Assembly (NCBI RefSeq): GCF_033547095.1
Contig: NZ_CP137852.1
Coordinates: forward strand, 2,225,501-2,289,500
Length of the DNA: 64,000 bases
Source: Sediminicoccus rosea
GTDB lineage: Bacteria > Pseudomonadota > Alphaproteobacteria > Acetobacterales > Acetobacteraceae
Direction: 5' to 3'
In this document: piece after piece, positions 10,777 through 19,103 of the stretch
How positions within the stretch are numbered: the stretch's first letter is position 1
Layout of the letters: each line of letters opens with the position of its first letter
Program-made: the position numbers and the translations under genes
The notes under the pieces: model-generated
The model's database searches: none
Told to the model about the DNA's origin: nothing
Seen by the model: the letters and a program-made list of their open reading frames with translations, nothing else

Positions 10777-11504
10777 CAGACCTCACCCCCGCTGACGGGC
10801 AGCGCCGCGCCATGGATGCCGTGGGCGGCGGCGGTGCAGAGAAAGACGGTGAGGGCCGCGATCTCCTCCGGCTGCAGCAGGCGGCCCTGGGGGTTGTGCT
10901 TCGCCAGTTCCGCGCGGGCGGCGGCCTCGTCCATGCCGGTCTTGTGCTGGATCACGGCCAGGCTTTCGGCCAGCAGCGGCGTCTCGGTGAAGCCGGGGCA
11001 GATGGCGTTCACCGTCACACCCTTGGCCGCGACCTCCAGCGCCAACGCGCGGGTGAAACCCAGCAGCGCGTGCTTGGCCGCGACATAGGGCGCCACATAG
11101 GCATAGCCCTTGAGCGCGGCCGTGGAGGCGATGTTGATGATGCGCCCCCGTCGCGCCGCCAACATGCCGGGCAGCACCGCGCGGGAGAGCGCGACCGCGG
11201 ACATTACATTGGTCTCGAAGGCCGCGCGGAAATCGGCGTCGCTGGTCTTCAGAAAGGGGGCGCTGACGGCGGCGCCTGCGGCATTCACCAGGATGCTGAC
11301 ATCGGGCAGGGCGGGGGGCGCCATCGCATCGCCGGGCAGGGCGGCATCGGCCTCGCCGCGCGCCACCGCCGTCTGCAGCAGCTCGGCGCGTCGGCCCAGG
11401 ATCGTCACATGCGCGCCGGCGGCCTTGAGCGCGCGGGCGCAGGCCAGGCCGATGCCCGTGCCGCCGCCGCTCACCAAGGCGTGCTGTCCTGCCAGCTCCT
11501 GCAT
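10776..11504 (-). CDS. SDR family oxidoreductase, probable 3-hydroxyacyl-CoA dehydrogenase
   Basis: A 242-residue short-chain dehydrogenase. The cofactor motif GGGTGIGLA is at residues 13-21, NAAG follows, and the catalytic Ser plus YVAAK are present, with NAICPGFTETP after them. It is the promoter-proximal gene of the minus arm and probably oxidises a hydroxyacyl-CoA intermediate. Oddity: the ATG lies inside the palindromic operator candidate, and the 5-15 bases upstream are AT-rich with no Shine-Dalgarno. Translation may therefore be leaderless or weakly initiated. Confidence 0.92.
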   Translation of the reverse strand: MQELAGQHALVSGGGTGIGLACARALKAAGAHVTILGRRAELLQTAVARGEADAALPGDAMAPPALPDVSILVNAAGAAVSAPFLKTSDADFRAAFETNVMSAVALSRAVLPGMLAARRGRIINIASTAALKGYAYVAPYVAAKHALLGFTRALALEVAAKGVTVNAICPGFTETPLLAESLAVIQHKTGMDEAAARAELAKHNPQGRLLQPEEIAALTVFLCTAAAHGIHGAALPVSGGEV

Positions 11505-11522
11505 GTTTTAAGCTTAAAGCAT
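11503..11522. promoter_or_regulatory. 20-bp palindrome, candidate MarR operator
   Basis: The perfect core TTTAAGCTTAAA (11507-11518) extends outward to ATG-T/C arms, giving a 20-bp inverted repeat with one mismatched pair. It lies in the short space between the divergent catabolic arms and includes the SDR start codon. Size, symmetry and AT-richness suit a MarR dimer site; binding by the MarR encoded at 10294-10776 is inference. Confidence 0.6.
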
Positions 11523-11577
11523 TGCGGGGCGCCTCCCTTCAAGCCTAATTTGCAGAAGCAGCCTGATGGAGAGCTTC

Positions 11578-13872
11578 ATGCGCATCGCGGTGATCGGCGG
11601 CGGCCCCGCCGGCCTCTACTTCGCCATCCTGATGAAGCGCGACCGGCCCGAGGCCGAGATCACCGTGGTGGAGCGCAACCAGGCGGATGACACCTTCGGC
11701 TTCGGCGTGGTCTTCTCGGACGCGACGCTCGACATCTTCCGAGATGCGGATGAGCCCTCCTACCGCGCCATCGCCCGGAACTTCGCCTATTGGGACGATA
11801 TCGCCATCATCGCGCGTGGGGCCGAGCATCGCGTGGGCGGCAATGGCTTCTGCGGCTGCTCACGCCGCACCCTTCTCACGCTGCTGCAGGCGCGGGCGCG
11901 CGAACTCGGTGTCACGCTGGAGTTCCGCCGCGAGGTGCGCCCGGAGGATTTCCCGGATGCCGACCTCATCATCGCCGCCGATGGCGTGAACAGCGCGATC
12001 CGCACGCGGGACGAGGCGCATTTCCAGCCGGAGGTGGATCTCCGCCCCAACCGCTTCGCCTGGATGGGCAGCACGCGGCCACTCGATGCCTTCAGCTTCT
12101 TCTTCGAGGAGCGGCCCGAGGGCATCTTCATCGCCCATGCCTATCAGTATGAGGCGGGTGCGAGCACCTGGGTGCTGGAGACCGACCCTGAGACCTTCGC
12201 CCGCGCGGGCCTCGACAAGATGAACGAGGCGGAGAGCGCCGCCTATCTGGAGGGTGTCTTCGCGGACGCTCTGCAGGGCCACAAGCTCATCACCAACCGC
12301 AGCCTATGGCGGCAATTCCCGATGATCCGCTGCGCGCGCTGGGTGAAGGACAACATCGTCCTGCTGGGCGATGCCAAGGCCTCGGCGCATTTCTCGATCG
12401 GCTCCGGCACCAAGCTCGCCATGGAGGATGCGATCGCGCTGCACGCGGCCTTCATGGCGGGCGGCGACGTGGCCACCTGCCTCCATCGCTTCGAGACGGG
12501 GCGGCGCGAGGAGGTGGAGAAGATCCAGCATGCGGCGGATGTCTCGCTTGTCTGGTTCGAGCATGTGAAGCGCTTCTGGAACTTCCACCCTGCCCGCTTC
12601 GCCTTCGGCGTGATGACGCGCAGCAAAGCGATCACCTGGGACAATCTGCTGCTCCGCGCGCCGGAATTCGTGGCGGAGGTGCAGGGCGTGGTGGCGGCGG
12701 AGACGCCCGGCGGCGATGCACGGAATCCGCCCATGTTCCAGCCCATCGCGCTGCGCGGGATGCGCCTGCCCAACCGCGTCGTCGTCTCGCCCATGTGCAT
12801 GTATTCGGCCGAAGAGGGCCTGCCGAACGACTTCCACCTGATCCATTACGGCGCGCGCGCCATGGGCGGCGCCGGCCTTATCTTCACCGAGATGACCTGC
12901 CCCGCCCGCGATGCCCGCATCACCCCCGGCTGCGCCGGTCTCTGGAATGACGTGCAGCAGGCGGCCTGGACGCGCATCGTGGCCAATGCCCATGCGGCCG
13001 GCGCGAAGATGTGCCTCCAGCTCGGCCATGCCGGGCGCAAGGGCGCGACCAAGCTGATGTGGGAGGGGATGGACCAGCCGCTGGAGGCTGGCGCCTGGCC
13101 CATCCTCTCCGCCAGCCCCATTCCCTATCTGCCGCATGGCCAGATCCCGCGCGCGATGGACCGCGCCGACATGGACCGCGTGAAGGCGGAGTTCCTGGCC
13201 GCGACCGACCGCGCCATCGCCTGCGGCTTTGACATGCTGGAGCTGCATTGCGCCCATGGCTATCTGCTGGCGAGCTTCCTCTCGCCGCTGACCAACCACC
13301 GCTGCGATGAATACGGCGGCAGCGTTGAGAATCGTCTGCGCTACCCGCTCGAGGTCTTCACCGCCATGCGCGCCATCTGGCCGGCGGACCGCCCCATGTC
13401 GGTCCGCGTCTCCGCCACCGACTGGGCCGAGGGCGGCATCACGGACGAGGACATGCTGGCCATCGCCCGGGCATTCCGCGATGCGGGCTGTGACCTGCTC
13501 GATGTCTCCACCGGCCAGACGGTGGCCGATGCCGAGCCCGTCTATGGCCGCATGTTCCAGCTTCCCTGGGCCGACATGCTGCGGAACGAGGCAGGCATCG
13601 CCGTCATGTGCGTGGGTTCGATCACCACGGCGGACCAGGTGAACACCATCATCGCCGCCGGCCGGGCCGACCTCGTGGCGCTCGCCCGCCCGCATCTGAC
13701 GGACCCCTCCTTCACGCTGCACGCTGCCGCGGAATATGGTGTGCGGGGGGTGAACACCCCCGTGCAATATGGCTGGGGCAAGGACGCGCTGTTCCGCAAT
13801 GCGAAGCGCGCGAGGGAGGATCTGATGGAACTGCGCCGCAAAGCGAAACCCGCGAGCCACGCGCCGCGATGA
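11578..13872 (+). CDS. bifunctional aryl-CoA monooxygenase/reductase (2-aminobenzoyl-CoA monooxygenase/reductase or salicylyl-CoA 5-hydroxylase type)
   Basis: A 764-residue two-domain flavoprotein. Residues 1 to about 380 form a PHBH-type FAD monooxygenase ([14 protein letters not shown] at the N terminus, [21 protein letters not shown] as second FAD motif). Residues from about 385 form an old-yellow-enzyme domain ([46 protein letters not shown]). This arrangement is that of enzymes that hydroxylate and then reduce 2-aminobenzoyl-CoA; database names often use salicylyl-CoA 5-hydroxylase. The start at 11578 has GGAGAG 4 bases upstream; an ATG at 11566 is less likely. It is the first gene of the plus arm. 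Confidence 0.93.
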   Translation: MRIAVIGGGPAGLYFAILMKRDRPEAEITVVERNQADDTFGFGVVFSDATLDIFRDADEPSYRAIARNFAYWDDIAIIARGAEHRVGGNGFCGCSRRTLLTLLQARARELGVTLEFRREVRPEDFPDADLIIAADGVNSAIRTRDEAHFQPEVDLRPNRFAWMGSTRPLDAFSFFFEERPEGIFIAHAYQYEAGASTWVLETDPETFARAGLDKMNEAESAAYLEGVFADALQGHKLITNRSLWRQFPMIRCARWVKDNIVLLGDAKASAHFSIGSGTKLAMEDAIALHAAFMAGGDVATCLHRFETGRREEVEKIQHAADVSLVWFEHVKRFWNFHPARFAFGVMTRSKAITWDNLLLRAPEFVAEVQGVVAAETPGGDARNPPMFQPIALRGMRLPNRVVVSPMCMYSAEEGLPNDFHLIHYGARAMGGAGLIFTEMTCPARDARITPGCAGLWNDVQQAAWTRIVANAHAAGAKMCLQLGHAGRKGATKLMWEGMDQPLEAGAWPILSASPIPYLPHGQIPRAMDRADMDRVKAEFLAATDRAIACGFDMLELHCAHGYLLASFLSPLTNHRCDEYGGSVENRLRYPLEVFTAMRAIWPADRPMSVRVSATDWAEGGITDEDMLAIARAFRDAGCDLLDVSTGQTVADAEPVYGRMFQLPWADMLRNEAGIAVMCVGSITTADQVNTIIAAGRADLVALARPHLTDPSFTLHAAAEYGVRGVNTPVQYGWGKDALFRNAKRAREDLMELRRKAKPASHAPR

Positions 13873-15080
13873 GCGCGCCCATCCTCATCGCGGGCGGCGG
13901 CATTGGCGGCCTCACCCTCGCGCTGTCGCTGCATGAGCGCGGCATTCCCTGCATGGTGCTGGAGGCGGCGGCCGAGGTGAGGCAGCTCGGCGTCGGCATC
14001 AACACGCTGACCAATGCCATCCGCGAGCTCACCGCCCTCGACCTGCTGGAGGAGCTGGACGCGGTCGCGATCCGCACGCGGGAGCTGCGCTACATGGACC
14101 GCTTCGGCAACCGCATCTGGACCGAGGCGCGCGGGCTGCATGCGGGGCATGACGCGCCGCAGCTCTCCATCCATCGCGGCCGCATGCATGGCGTGCTCTG
14201 GCGCGCGGCGCTGGCGCGGCTCGGTGCGGATGCGGTGCGGACCGGCATGCGCCTCACGGGCTTCACGCAGACGGGCGAGGGCGTGACGGCGCGCTTCGCC
14301 GATGGCACAGAATTGCAGGGCCGCGCGCTGATCGGCGCGGATGGCATCCATTCCATGCTGCGTGCGGCGCTGCACCCGAATGATCCCGGCATCCGCTGGA
14401 ACGGTATCCAGATGTGGCGCGGCGCCATCGAATGGCCGCGCTACGAGACGGGCGACGTGATGTTCGTGGCCGGCGACATGAAGGAGAAGCTGGTCTTCTA
14501 TCCCATCGGCCGTGGCAGCACGCCCGAGACGCGTCTGACCAACTGGGTGGTCTGCGCCCAGATCGGCGACCCGACGCGCCCGCCACCTCGCCGCGAGGAT
14601 TGGGCGCGGCCCGGCCAGCTGGAGGAAGTGCTGCCCCATGTGCAGCGCTTCCGCGTGCCCGGCCTGGACGTCGAGGCGATGGTGCGGGCCACGCCTGAGT
14701 TCTGGGAGTACCCGATGTGCGACCGCGACCCGCTGCCCTTCTGGACCCAGGGCCGCGTGACGCTGCTGGGTGATGCGGCGCATGCGATGTACCCCACAGG
14801 CTCCAACGGCGCCTCCCAGGCCATCATTGACGCGCGCCTGCTGGCCCGCCTGCTGGGCGAGCATCCGGTGGAGGAGGCGCTCAAGGCCTATGAGGCGGAG
14901 CGCCTGCCGGCCACGCGCGACATCGCCCTCTCCAACCGCCGCGGCGGGCCGGAGCGCGTGGTGGATGTGGTGAGCGAGCGCGCGCCCGATGGCTTCACCG
15001 ACCTCGATGCCGTGATCGCGCATGAGGAGCTGGCCGCCATCGCGCGAGGATATGCCAAGCTGGCGGGGATGGTCCGTTGA
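13869..15080 (+). CDS. PhzS-like FAD-dependent monooxygenase
   Basis: A 403-residue class A flavin monooxygenase. It has [18 protein letters not shown] at the N terminus, IGADGIHS in the middle, and [20 protein letters not shown] as the second FAD motif. The segments [31 protein letters not shown] and [12 protein letters not shown] follow the PhzS subfamily closely. Start ATG overlaps the preceding stop by 4 bases, so it is translationally coupled to the bifunctional monooxygenase/reductase. Substrate unknown; a hydroxylation of a related aromatic is plausible but not shown. Confidence 0.92.
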   Translation: MSAPILIAGGGIGGLTLALSLHERGIPCMVLEAAAEVRQLGVGINTLTNAIRELTALDLLEELDAVAIRTRELRYMDRFGNRIWTEARGLHAGHDAPQLSIHRGRMHGVLWRAALARLGADAVRTGMRLTGFTQTGEGVTARFADGTELQGRALIGADGIHSMLRAALHPNDPGIRWNGIQMWRGAIEWPRYETGDVMFVAGDMKEKLVFYPIGRGSTPETRLTNWVVCAQIGDPTRPPPRREDWARPGQLEEVLPHVQRFRVPGLDVEAMVRATPEFWEYPMCDRDPLPFWTQGRVTLLGDAAHAMYPTGSNGASQAIIDARLLARLLGEHPVEEALKAYEAERLPATRDIALSNRRGGPERVVDVVSERAPDGFTDLDAVIAHEELAAIARGYAKLAGMVR

Positions 15081-15823
15081 AGATCGAGATCACCCGCGAG
15101 GGCGATGTCCGCCGCGTCACCATCGCCAATGACGCGAAGCTCAACACGCTGAATTCCGCGCTGCTGCTGCAGCTCGCCGCCGCCTTCGACGTGGAGGAGG
15201 ATATCCGCGCCGTTGTGCTGGCGGGCGAGGGGCCGCGCGCCTTCATCGGCGGCGCGGACATCCGAGAGATGGGCGCCGTCACCACGCCCGCCCAGGGCCA
15301 GGACTTCATCGAGCGCGTGCACGGCGCCTGTGCGGCCATCCGCGCCTGCCGCGTGCCGGTCATCGCGCGCATCCAGGGCTGGTGCCTGGGGGCGGGCCTT
15401 GAGATCGCCGCCGCCTGTGACCTGCGGATCGCCGCCGATATGGCGAAATTCGGCATGCCCGAGGTGCGCGTCGGCATCCCCTCCGTGGTCGAGGCCGCGC
15501 TGTTGCCGGGGCTGATCGGCTGGGGCCGCACCCGCCGCCTGCTGCTGCTGGCCGAGACGCTGGATGCCGCCACCATGGAATCCTGGGGCTTCCTGGAGCG
15601 CGTCGTGCCGATGGAATCGCTCGACCCGGCGGTGGAGGAGTGGATCGCCCTGCTCCGCGAGGCGGGGCCGGTCGCCATCGCCAACCAAAAGGCGCTGATC
15701 CGCGCCTGGGAGGACCTGCCGCTCAGCCAGGCCATCGCGGCGGGTATCCCGGCCTTTGCCAGGTCCTGGGAGACGGCGGAGCCCGGCGCGATGATGGGAC
15801 ATTTCCTCAACCGCAAGCGGTAA
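15077..15823 (+). CDS. enoyl-CoA hydratase/isomerase family protein, TTG start
   Basis: A 248-residue crotonase. The oxyanion motif AFIGGADIREMG and the second motif IQGWCLGAGLEIAAACDLRIA are clear, followed by FGMPEVRVGIPSVVEAALLP with Glu residues where catalytic acids are expected. The start is a TTG (15077-15079) embedded in the stop of the upstream monooxygenase (TTGA). It is the last gene of the plus arm and is followed by a GC-rich hairpin. It may take the hydration step that the minus-arm paralogue, with its altered acidic residues, does not (inference). Confidence 0.88.
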   Translation: MKIEITREGDVRRVTIANDAKLNTLNSALLLQLAAAFDVEEDIRAVVLAGEGPRAFIGGADIREMGAVTTPAQGQDFIERVHGACAAIRACRVPVIARIQGWCLGAGLEIAAACDLRIAADMAKFGMPEVRVGIPSVVEAALLPGLIGWGRTRRLLLLAETLDAATMESWGFLERVVPMESLDPAVEEWIALLREAGPVAIANQKALIRAWEDLPLSQAIAAGIPAFARSWETAEPGAMMGHFLNRKR

Positions 15824-15843
15824 GCGCAAGCGTGGCCTTGCGC
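15824..15843 (+). terminator. hairpin after crotonase gene, possible terminator
   Basis: A perfect 7-bp stem GCGCAAG/CTTGCGC with a 6-base loop begins directly after the TAA of the crotonase gene. There is no T-run, so intrinsic termination is uncertain. A second perfect hairpin (GCAACGC, loop CTTC, GCGTTGC) lies at 15908-15925. The rest of the 200-base gap to 16024 shows no other clear signal. Confidence 0.4.
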
Positions 15844-16023
15844 CCCGCGCAAATTTGTCTGCGTGGCCAGGAAACCTTCGGGCGGCTGCCGTGTTCAGGG
15901 AGCAGGGGCAACGCCTTCGCGTTGCGGCCCTGACGTGCAACCAGGCCCATCGCGAGGCGATGGCGCCGGCTTTTGTGCGTCTCAGCACCCACTCACGCCG
16001 TCGCATCCCTACGAGGTTGTTCC

Positions 16024-17193
16024 ATGACCCTTCGCACCCTGCTGCAGGCCGCCCCCGCTCGCGCGAACGAGCTCTTCGCCAAGATGTCCGAGACCTCTGA
16101 CGGCGCGGTGAAGACGCGCGAGCGCCTCTTCGCGGAGCTCAAGGCCGAGTTGGAGCAGCATGCCCGGCTGGAGGAGGAGCATCTCTTCCCCATGCTGAGC
16201 CGCAACCCCGAGACGCGCGAACTGGCCGCGGAGGCCAAGCGCGAGAACAAGGAGCTGCGTGCCAGCCTGGCCGAGCTGGATGCCATGCCCAAGGGCGATC
16301 CGGCCTTCGCCGAGCGGCTGGCCGCGCTGCAGAAGGCCTTCAGCCAGCAGGCGCGCGATGAGCGCAAGGAGTTGCTGCCCGCCGTGCGGCGCGCGCTGAG
16401 CGACGAGCAGATGCAGGGCGTCACCCAACGCATGGAGGCCGGCATCGCCGAGGCCGAGCAGTCCCGCCAGGACGAGGCGGAGGAGCGCCGGATGCGCGCC
16501 CGTCAGGAGCGCGAGCAGGCCGAGCGCGAGGCGCGCGCGGCGGAGGAAGCCGTGCTGGCCGAGGCCGAGGCGCAGCGCGAGCGCGCGGCGGGCGAGCGGC
16601 GCCTGCGCGAGCAGGCCCGCCAGCTGGCCGACACGGCACTGCGCCCCATGGCGGCGACGGCCCGCGCGATGGACGACCTGGCGCGACAGGCGGGCGCAGG
16701 CCGCCGCCCCGAGGTTCCGGGCATGGCCTTCACCCGCATGCTCATGTGGCCCTGGCTCAACCCGACCGAGGCCGCCGTGACGACCCGGCGCGAGGGCGTC
16801 GGGCCGGAAGAGGTGATCCAGCTCGGCGAGGAGGTGCTGGACATCGGCAAGCGGACGGAAAACCGGGGCACCGCGCGCATCCGCCGATTCATCGTCGAGA
16901 GCGCGGTGGAGCAGGAGGTCACGCTCCGCAGTGAGCGCGTGGTGGTGGAGCGCCGCCGCCCCGTGCAGGACCAGGTGACCGGCGAGATCCTGACCGAGCT
17001 CACCCTCGAGGTGATGGAGACGGAGGAAGTGCCGGTGATCCAGAAGCGCCAGCGCCTGCGCGAGGAGATCGTGGTCCGCACCGAACGATCGGAGCGCGTC
17101 GAGGTGGTCCGCGACACGCTGCGACGCGACGAAGTGGCGATCGAGCAGCCGGATGCCAGGCGCGCCGGTCGCGCGGCGCGCACCGCGCGTTGA
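16024..17193 (+). CDS. hemerythrin-like domain plus coiled coil plus DUF2382 stress protein
   Basis: A 389-residue composite. Residues 1 to about 140 resemble an HHE hemerythrin-type helical bundle (ELEQHARLEEEHLFPML). Residues about 145-205 are a highly charged coiled coil rich in E, R, A and Q. From about 260 to 380 there is a DUF2382 (YsnF/AvaK-like) region with EEVLDIGKRTENRGTARI, the repeated REEIVVRTERSERVEV pattern and EEVPVIQKRQRL. No signal peptide. DUF2382 proteins are linked to general stress. The combination with a di-iron-type bundle is unusual, and metal binding is inferred only. The gene stands alone. Confidence 0.75.
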   Translation: MTLRTLLQAAPARANELFAKMSETSDGAVKTRERLFAELKAELEQHARLEEEHLFPMLSRNPETRELAAEAKRENKELRASLAELDAMPKGDPAFAERLAALQKAFSQQARDERKELLPAVRRALSDEQMQGVTQRMEAGIAEAEQSRQDEAEERRMRARQEREQAEREARAAEEAVLAEAEAQRERAAGERRLREQARQLADTALRPMAATARAMDDLARQAGAGRRPEVPGMAFTRMLMWPWLNPTEAAVTTRREGVGPEEVIQLGEEVLDIGKRTENRGTARIRRFIVESAVEQEVTLRSERVVVERRRPVQDQVTGEILTELTLEVMETEEVPVIQKRQRLREEIVVRTERSERVEVVRDTLRRDEVAIEQPDARRAGRAARTAR

Positions 17194-17245
17194 GCGGGCG
17201 CACGGCGCGGGGCTTGCAGCCCGCGCCGCGCACGGCCCTCTCCGG

Positions 17246-17335
17246 TGCGCTATCCGCGCACCTTCCTCCGTGCGCTATCCGCGCATATTCCCTGGTGCGC
17301 TATCCGCGCATATTCCCTGGTGCGCTATCCGCGCA
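17246..17335. repeat. four tandem 25-bp repeats with small hairpin cores
   Basis: The 15-bp core TGCGCTATCCGCGCA occurs at 17246, 17271, 17296 and 17321, with an exact 25-base period. Two of the intervening segments are identical (TATTCCCTGG). Each core is itself an inverted repeat (TGCGC/GCGCA, 5-base loop). The last copy covers the stop codon and final codons of the convergent TPP-enzyme gene, so the array looks like a serial duplication of that gene's 3' end. It lies between convergent genes and may help terminate or block read-through. Confidence 0.85.
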
Positions 17336-18941
17336 ACGCCTTGATCTGCGCCGGATAGCTGGACGGGTCCGTCCGCACGTCAATCAGCCGCGGGCCCGGC
17401 AGGGCCATGGCTTCGGCCAGGGCGGCGCCCAGCCCGTCCGCATCGGCCGCGTGCCAGGCGCGGCCGCCCATGCCCCGCATCACGGTCGCGAAATCCGCCA
17501 TCGGCCAGTCCAGCGCGCCATCCGGCAGGTCGCGCTCGCCCTTCTTGATGTCGATCAGCGAGAGTGTGGCATCGTTGAACACCACCACCGTCAGGTTCAC
17601 GCCCATGGCCGCCGCGGTGGCGAGCTCGCCAATCGCCATCAACAGGCCCCCGTCGCCGGTGAAGGCGACGGCGCCGCGCGAGGGCTCATGCCAGGCGGCG
17701 GCGATCGCGGCCGGCAGCGCATAGCCCATGGTGGCAAGGCCGTTGGAGATCAGCAGGTCGCCCGGCCGCTCCGCCTGCCAGAAGGTGGTGGCGGGGAACA
17801 TGTGCGCCCCCGCATCCACGGTGACGCGCGGGTCGGCGCCCAGGCGCCGGCAGGCATCCTGCGTCACGCGCACGATGTCGGAGGGCGCCATGCCGCGATT
17901 GCCGCCGGGCGCATTCTCCAGCGCGGCCAGCCAGGCGGCCCGCAGCGCGCCGACGCGCCCCTCGGGCCAGGGCCTGCGCGGCGCATCCTCGGCCAGGGCG
18001 GCCGCCGCCATCTCCCAGGCGCCGATGATGGCGAGCTCCGGCTTGCGATACTCCATCTCCCGCGCGGCGCAGGCGAGGTCGAGGATGGGCGCGGAATAGC
18101 GCCAGGGCTGGCCCACGAATTCCACCGGATCGGCGCCGAGCAGGAGGATCAGATCGGCCTCGCGCAGCAGGGGCGCCTCCGCCTCGCCGCCGGTGAAGAC
18201 GCCGCCGAACAGGGGATGTGAGTCGGGCAGGACGCCCTTGGCCTTGTAGGTGACGAGGCCGGGGCAGCCCAGCGCCTCCGCCAGGCGTCGCGTCGCCGCG
18301 GCGCGGGCGGGCTCCGTCGCCTCCAGGCCGATGATCAGCGCCGGGCGCTGGGCCGCCGCCAGCATGCGCCGCGCCTCGGCCATGGCGCCGGGCGAGGGCG
18401 CCGCCAGCACCGGCGGCGTGAAGGGCGCGCCCGGTGCGGCCGGGGCGCGGGCCGCATCGCCGGCCAGTTCGAGGTAGCCCGGGCCGCGCGGGGCGGTGAG
18501 GGCGGCTTCCAGCACGCGCGGGGCTTCCGCCGCGCCCACGCCGCGGGCGCGGGTCACCGGCGCCATCATCGCCGCCTGGTCGAAGAGCTGGTGCGTCACG
18601 TAGCGGCTCTCGCGCGCCGCGAAGCCATCCGCCACCAGGATCACCGGGGCGCGTTCCAGCGCGGCATTGGCCATGCCGTTCGCGGCGTTGGAGACGCCGG
18701 GGCCGCGCGTCGTCAGCAGGCCCACCGGCTTGTGGGTGAGCTCCGCGAGCGCCGAGGCCATGATCCCCGCGCCATTCTCGGTGCGTGCCAGCAGGAAGGG
18801 GATGCCGCGCGCCTTGGCGGCGGCGATGAGGTCGAGGCTCGAACCCCCGCCCGGCACGCCGAAGATCGCGGGCATGCCGGCGGCGGCGAAGCTGTGCAGC
18901 ATGGCCTCGGCGCCGGTGGTCAGGTGCGGCTGGTCGTTCAT
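17325..18941 (-). CDS. thiamine pyrophosphate-dependent enzyme (acetolactate synthase/decarboxylase-like)
   Basis: A 538-residue ThDP enzyme with the three-domain order of the POX/ALS family. The N-terminal domain has GVPGGGSSLDLI and the cofactor-activating Glu in RTENGAG. The C-terminal domain has GDGGLLMAIGELATA followed by NDATLS for Mg-ThDP binding. The start at 18941 is supported by GGGGAGA about 6 bases upstream; an open extension upstream lacks homology. The middle domain is short on obvious FAD motifs. It could be a 2-oxo acid decarboxylase or a synthase; the product cannot be decided. Its 3' end overlaps the 25-bp repeat array. Confidence 0.85.
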   Translation of the reverse strand: MNDQPHLTTGAEAMLHSFAAAGMPAIFGVPGGGSSLDLIAAAKARGIPFLLARTENGAGIMASALAELTHKPVGLLTTRGPGVSNAANGMANAALERAPVILVADGFAARESRYVTHQLFDQAAMMAPVTRARGVGAAEAPRVLEAALTAPRGPGYLELAGDAARAPAAPGAPFTPPVLAAPSPGAMAEARRMLAAAQRPALIIGLEATEPARAAATRRLAEALGCPGLVTYKAKGVLPDSHPLFGGVFTGGEAEAPLLREADLILLLGADPVEFVGQPWRYSAPILDLACAAREMEYRKPELAIIGAWEMAAAALAEDAPRRPWPEGRVGALRAAWLAALENAPGGNRGMAPSDIVRVTQDACRRLGADPRVTVDAGAHMFPATTFWQAERPGDLLISNGLATMGYALPAAIAAAWHEPSRGAVAFTGDGGLLMAIGELATAAAMGVNLTVVVFNDATLSLIDIKKGERDLPDGALDWPMADFATVMRGMGGRAWHAADADGLGAALAEAMALPGPRLIDVRTDPSSYPAQIKALRG

Positions 18942-19103
18942 CGGATTCTCCCCAGGCGCGCAGCATAGGCGCTGGGCGGCCCGCGCCAAGCTGCCCGCGA
19001 CTTGTGCAAAGCCCGGCCCACCGCCGCGCATTGCGCGCTGGGCTGGCTTGTGCCCAACGCCGGGCTGCGGCAAAGCTCATGCCATCTGCCAGGATCAGGT
19101 TGC

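Noticed and set aside
15870-15895. EcfG-type general-stress promoter before the hemerythrin/DUF2382 gene
   Set aside because: GGAAAC is followed by CGTGTT after about 14 bases, which does not meet the GGAAC-N16-17-CGTT pattern well enough.
15841-16023. Small open frames in the gap before the stress-protein gene
   Set aside because: Arg/Ala/Pro-rich translations without start signals; the gap is better explained by hairpins and a promoter.
17246-17335. CRISPR array
   Set aside because: Repeats are 15-bp cores with 10-base, mostly identical intervals; no unique spacers and no cas genes.
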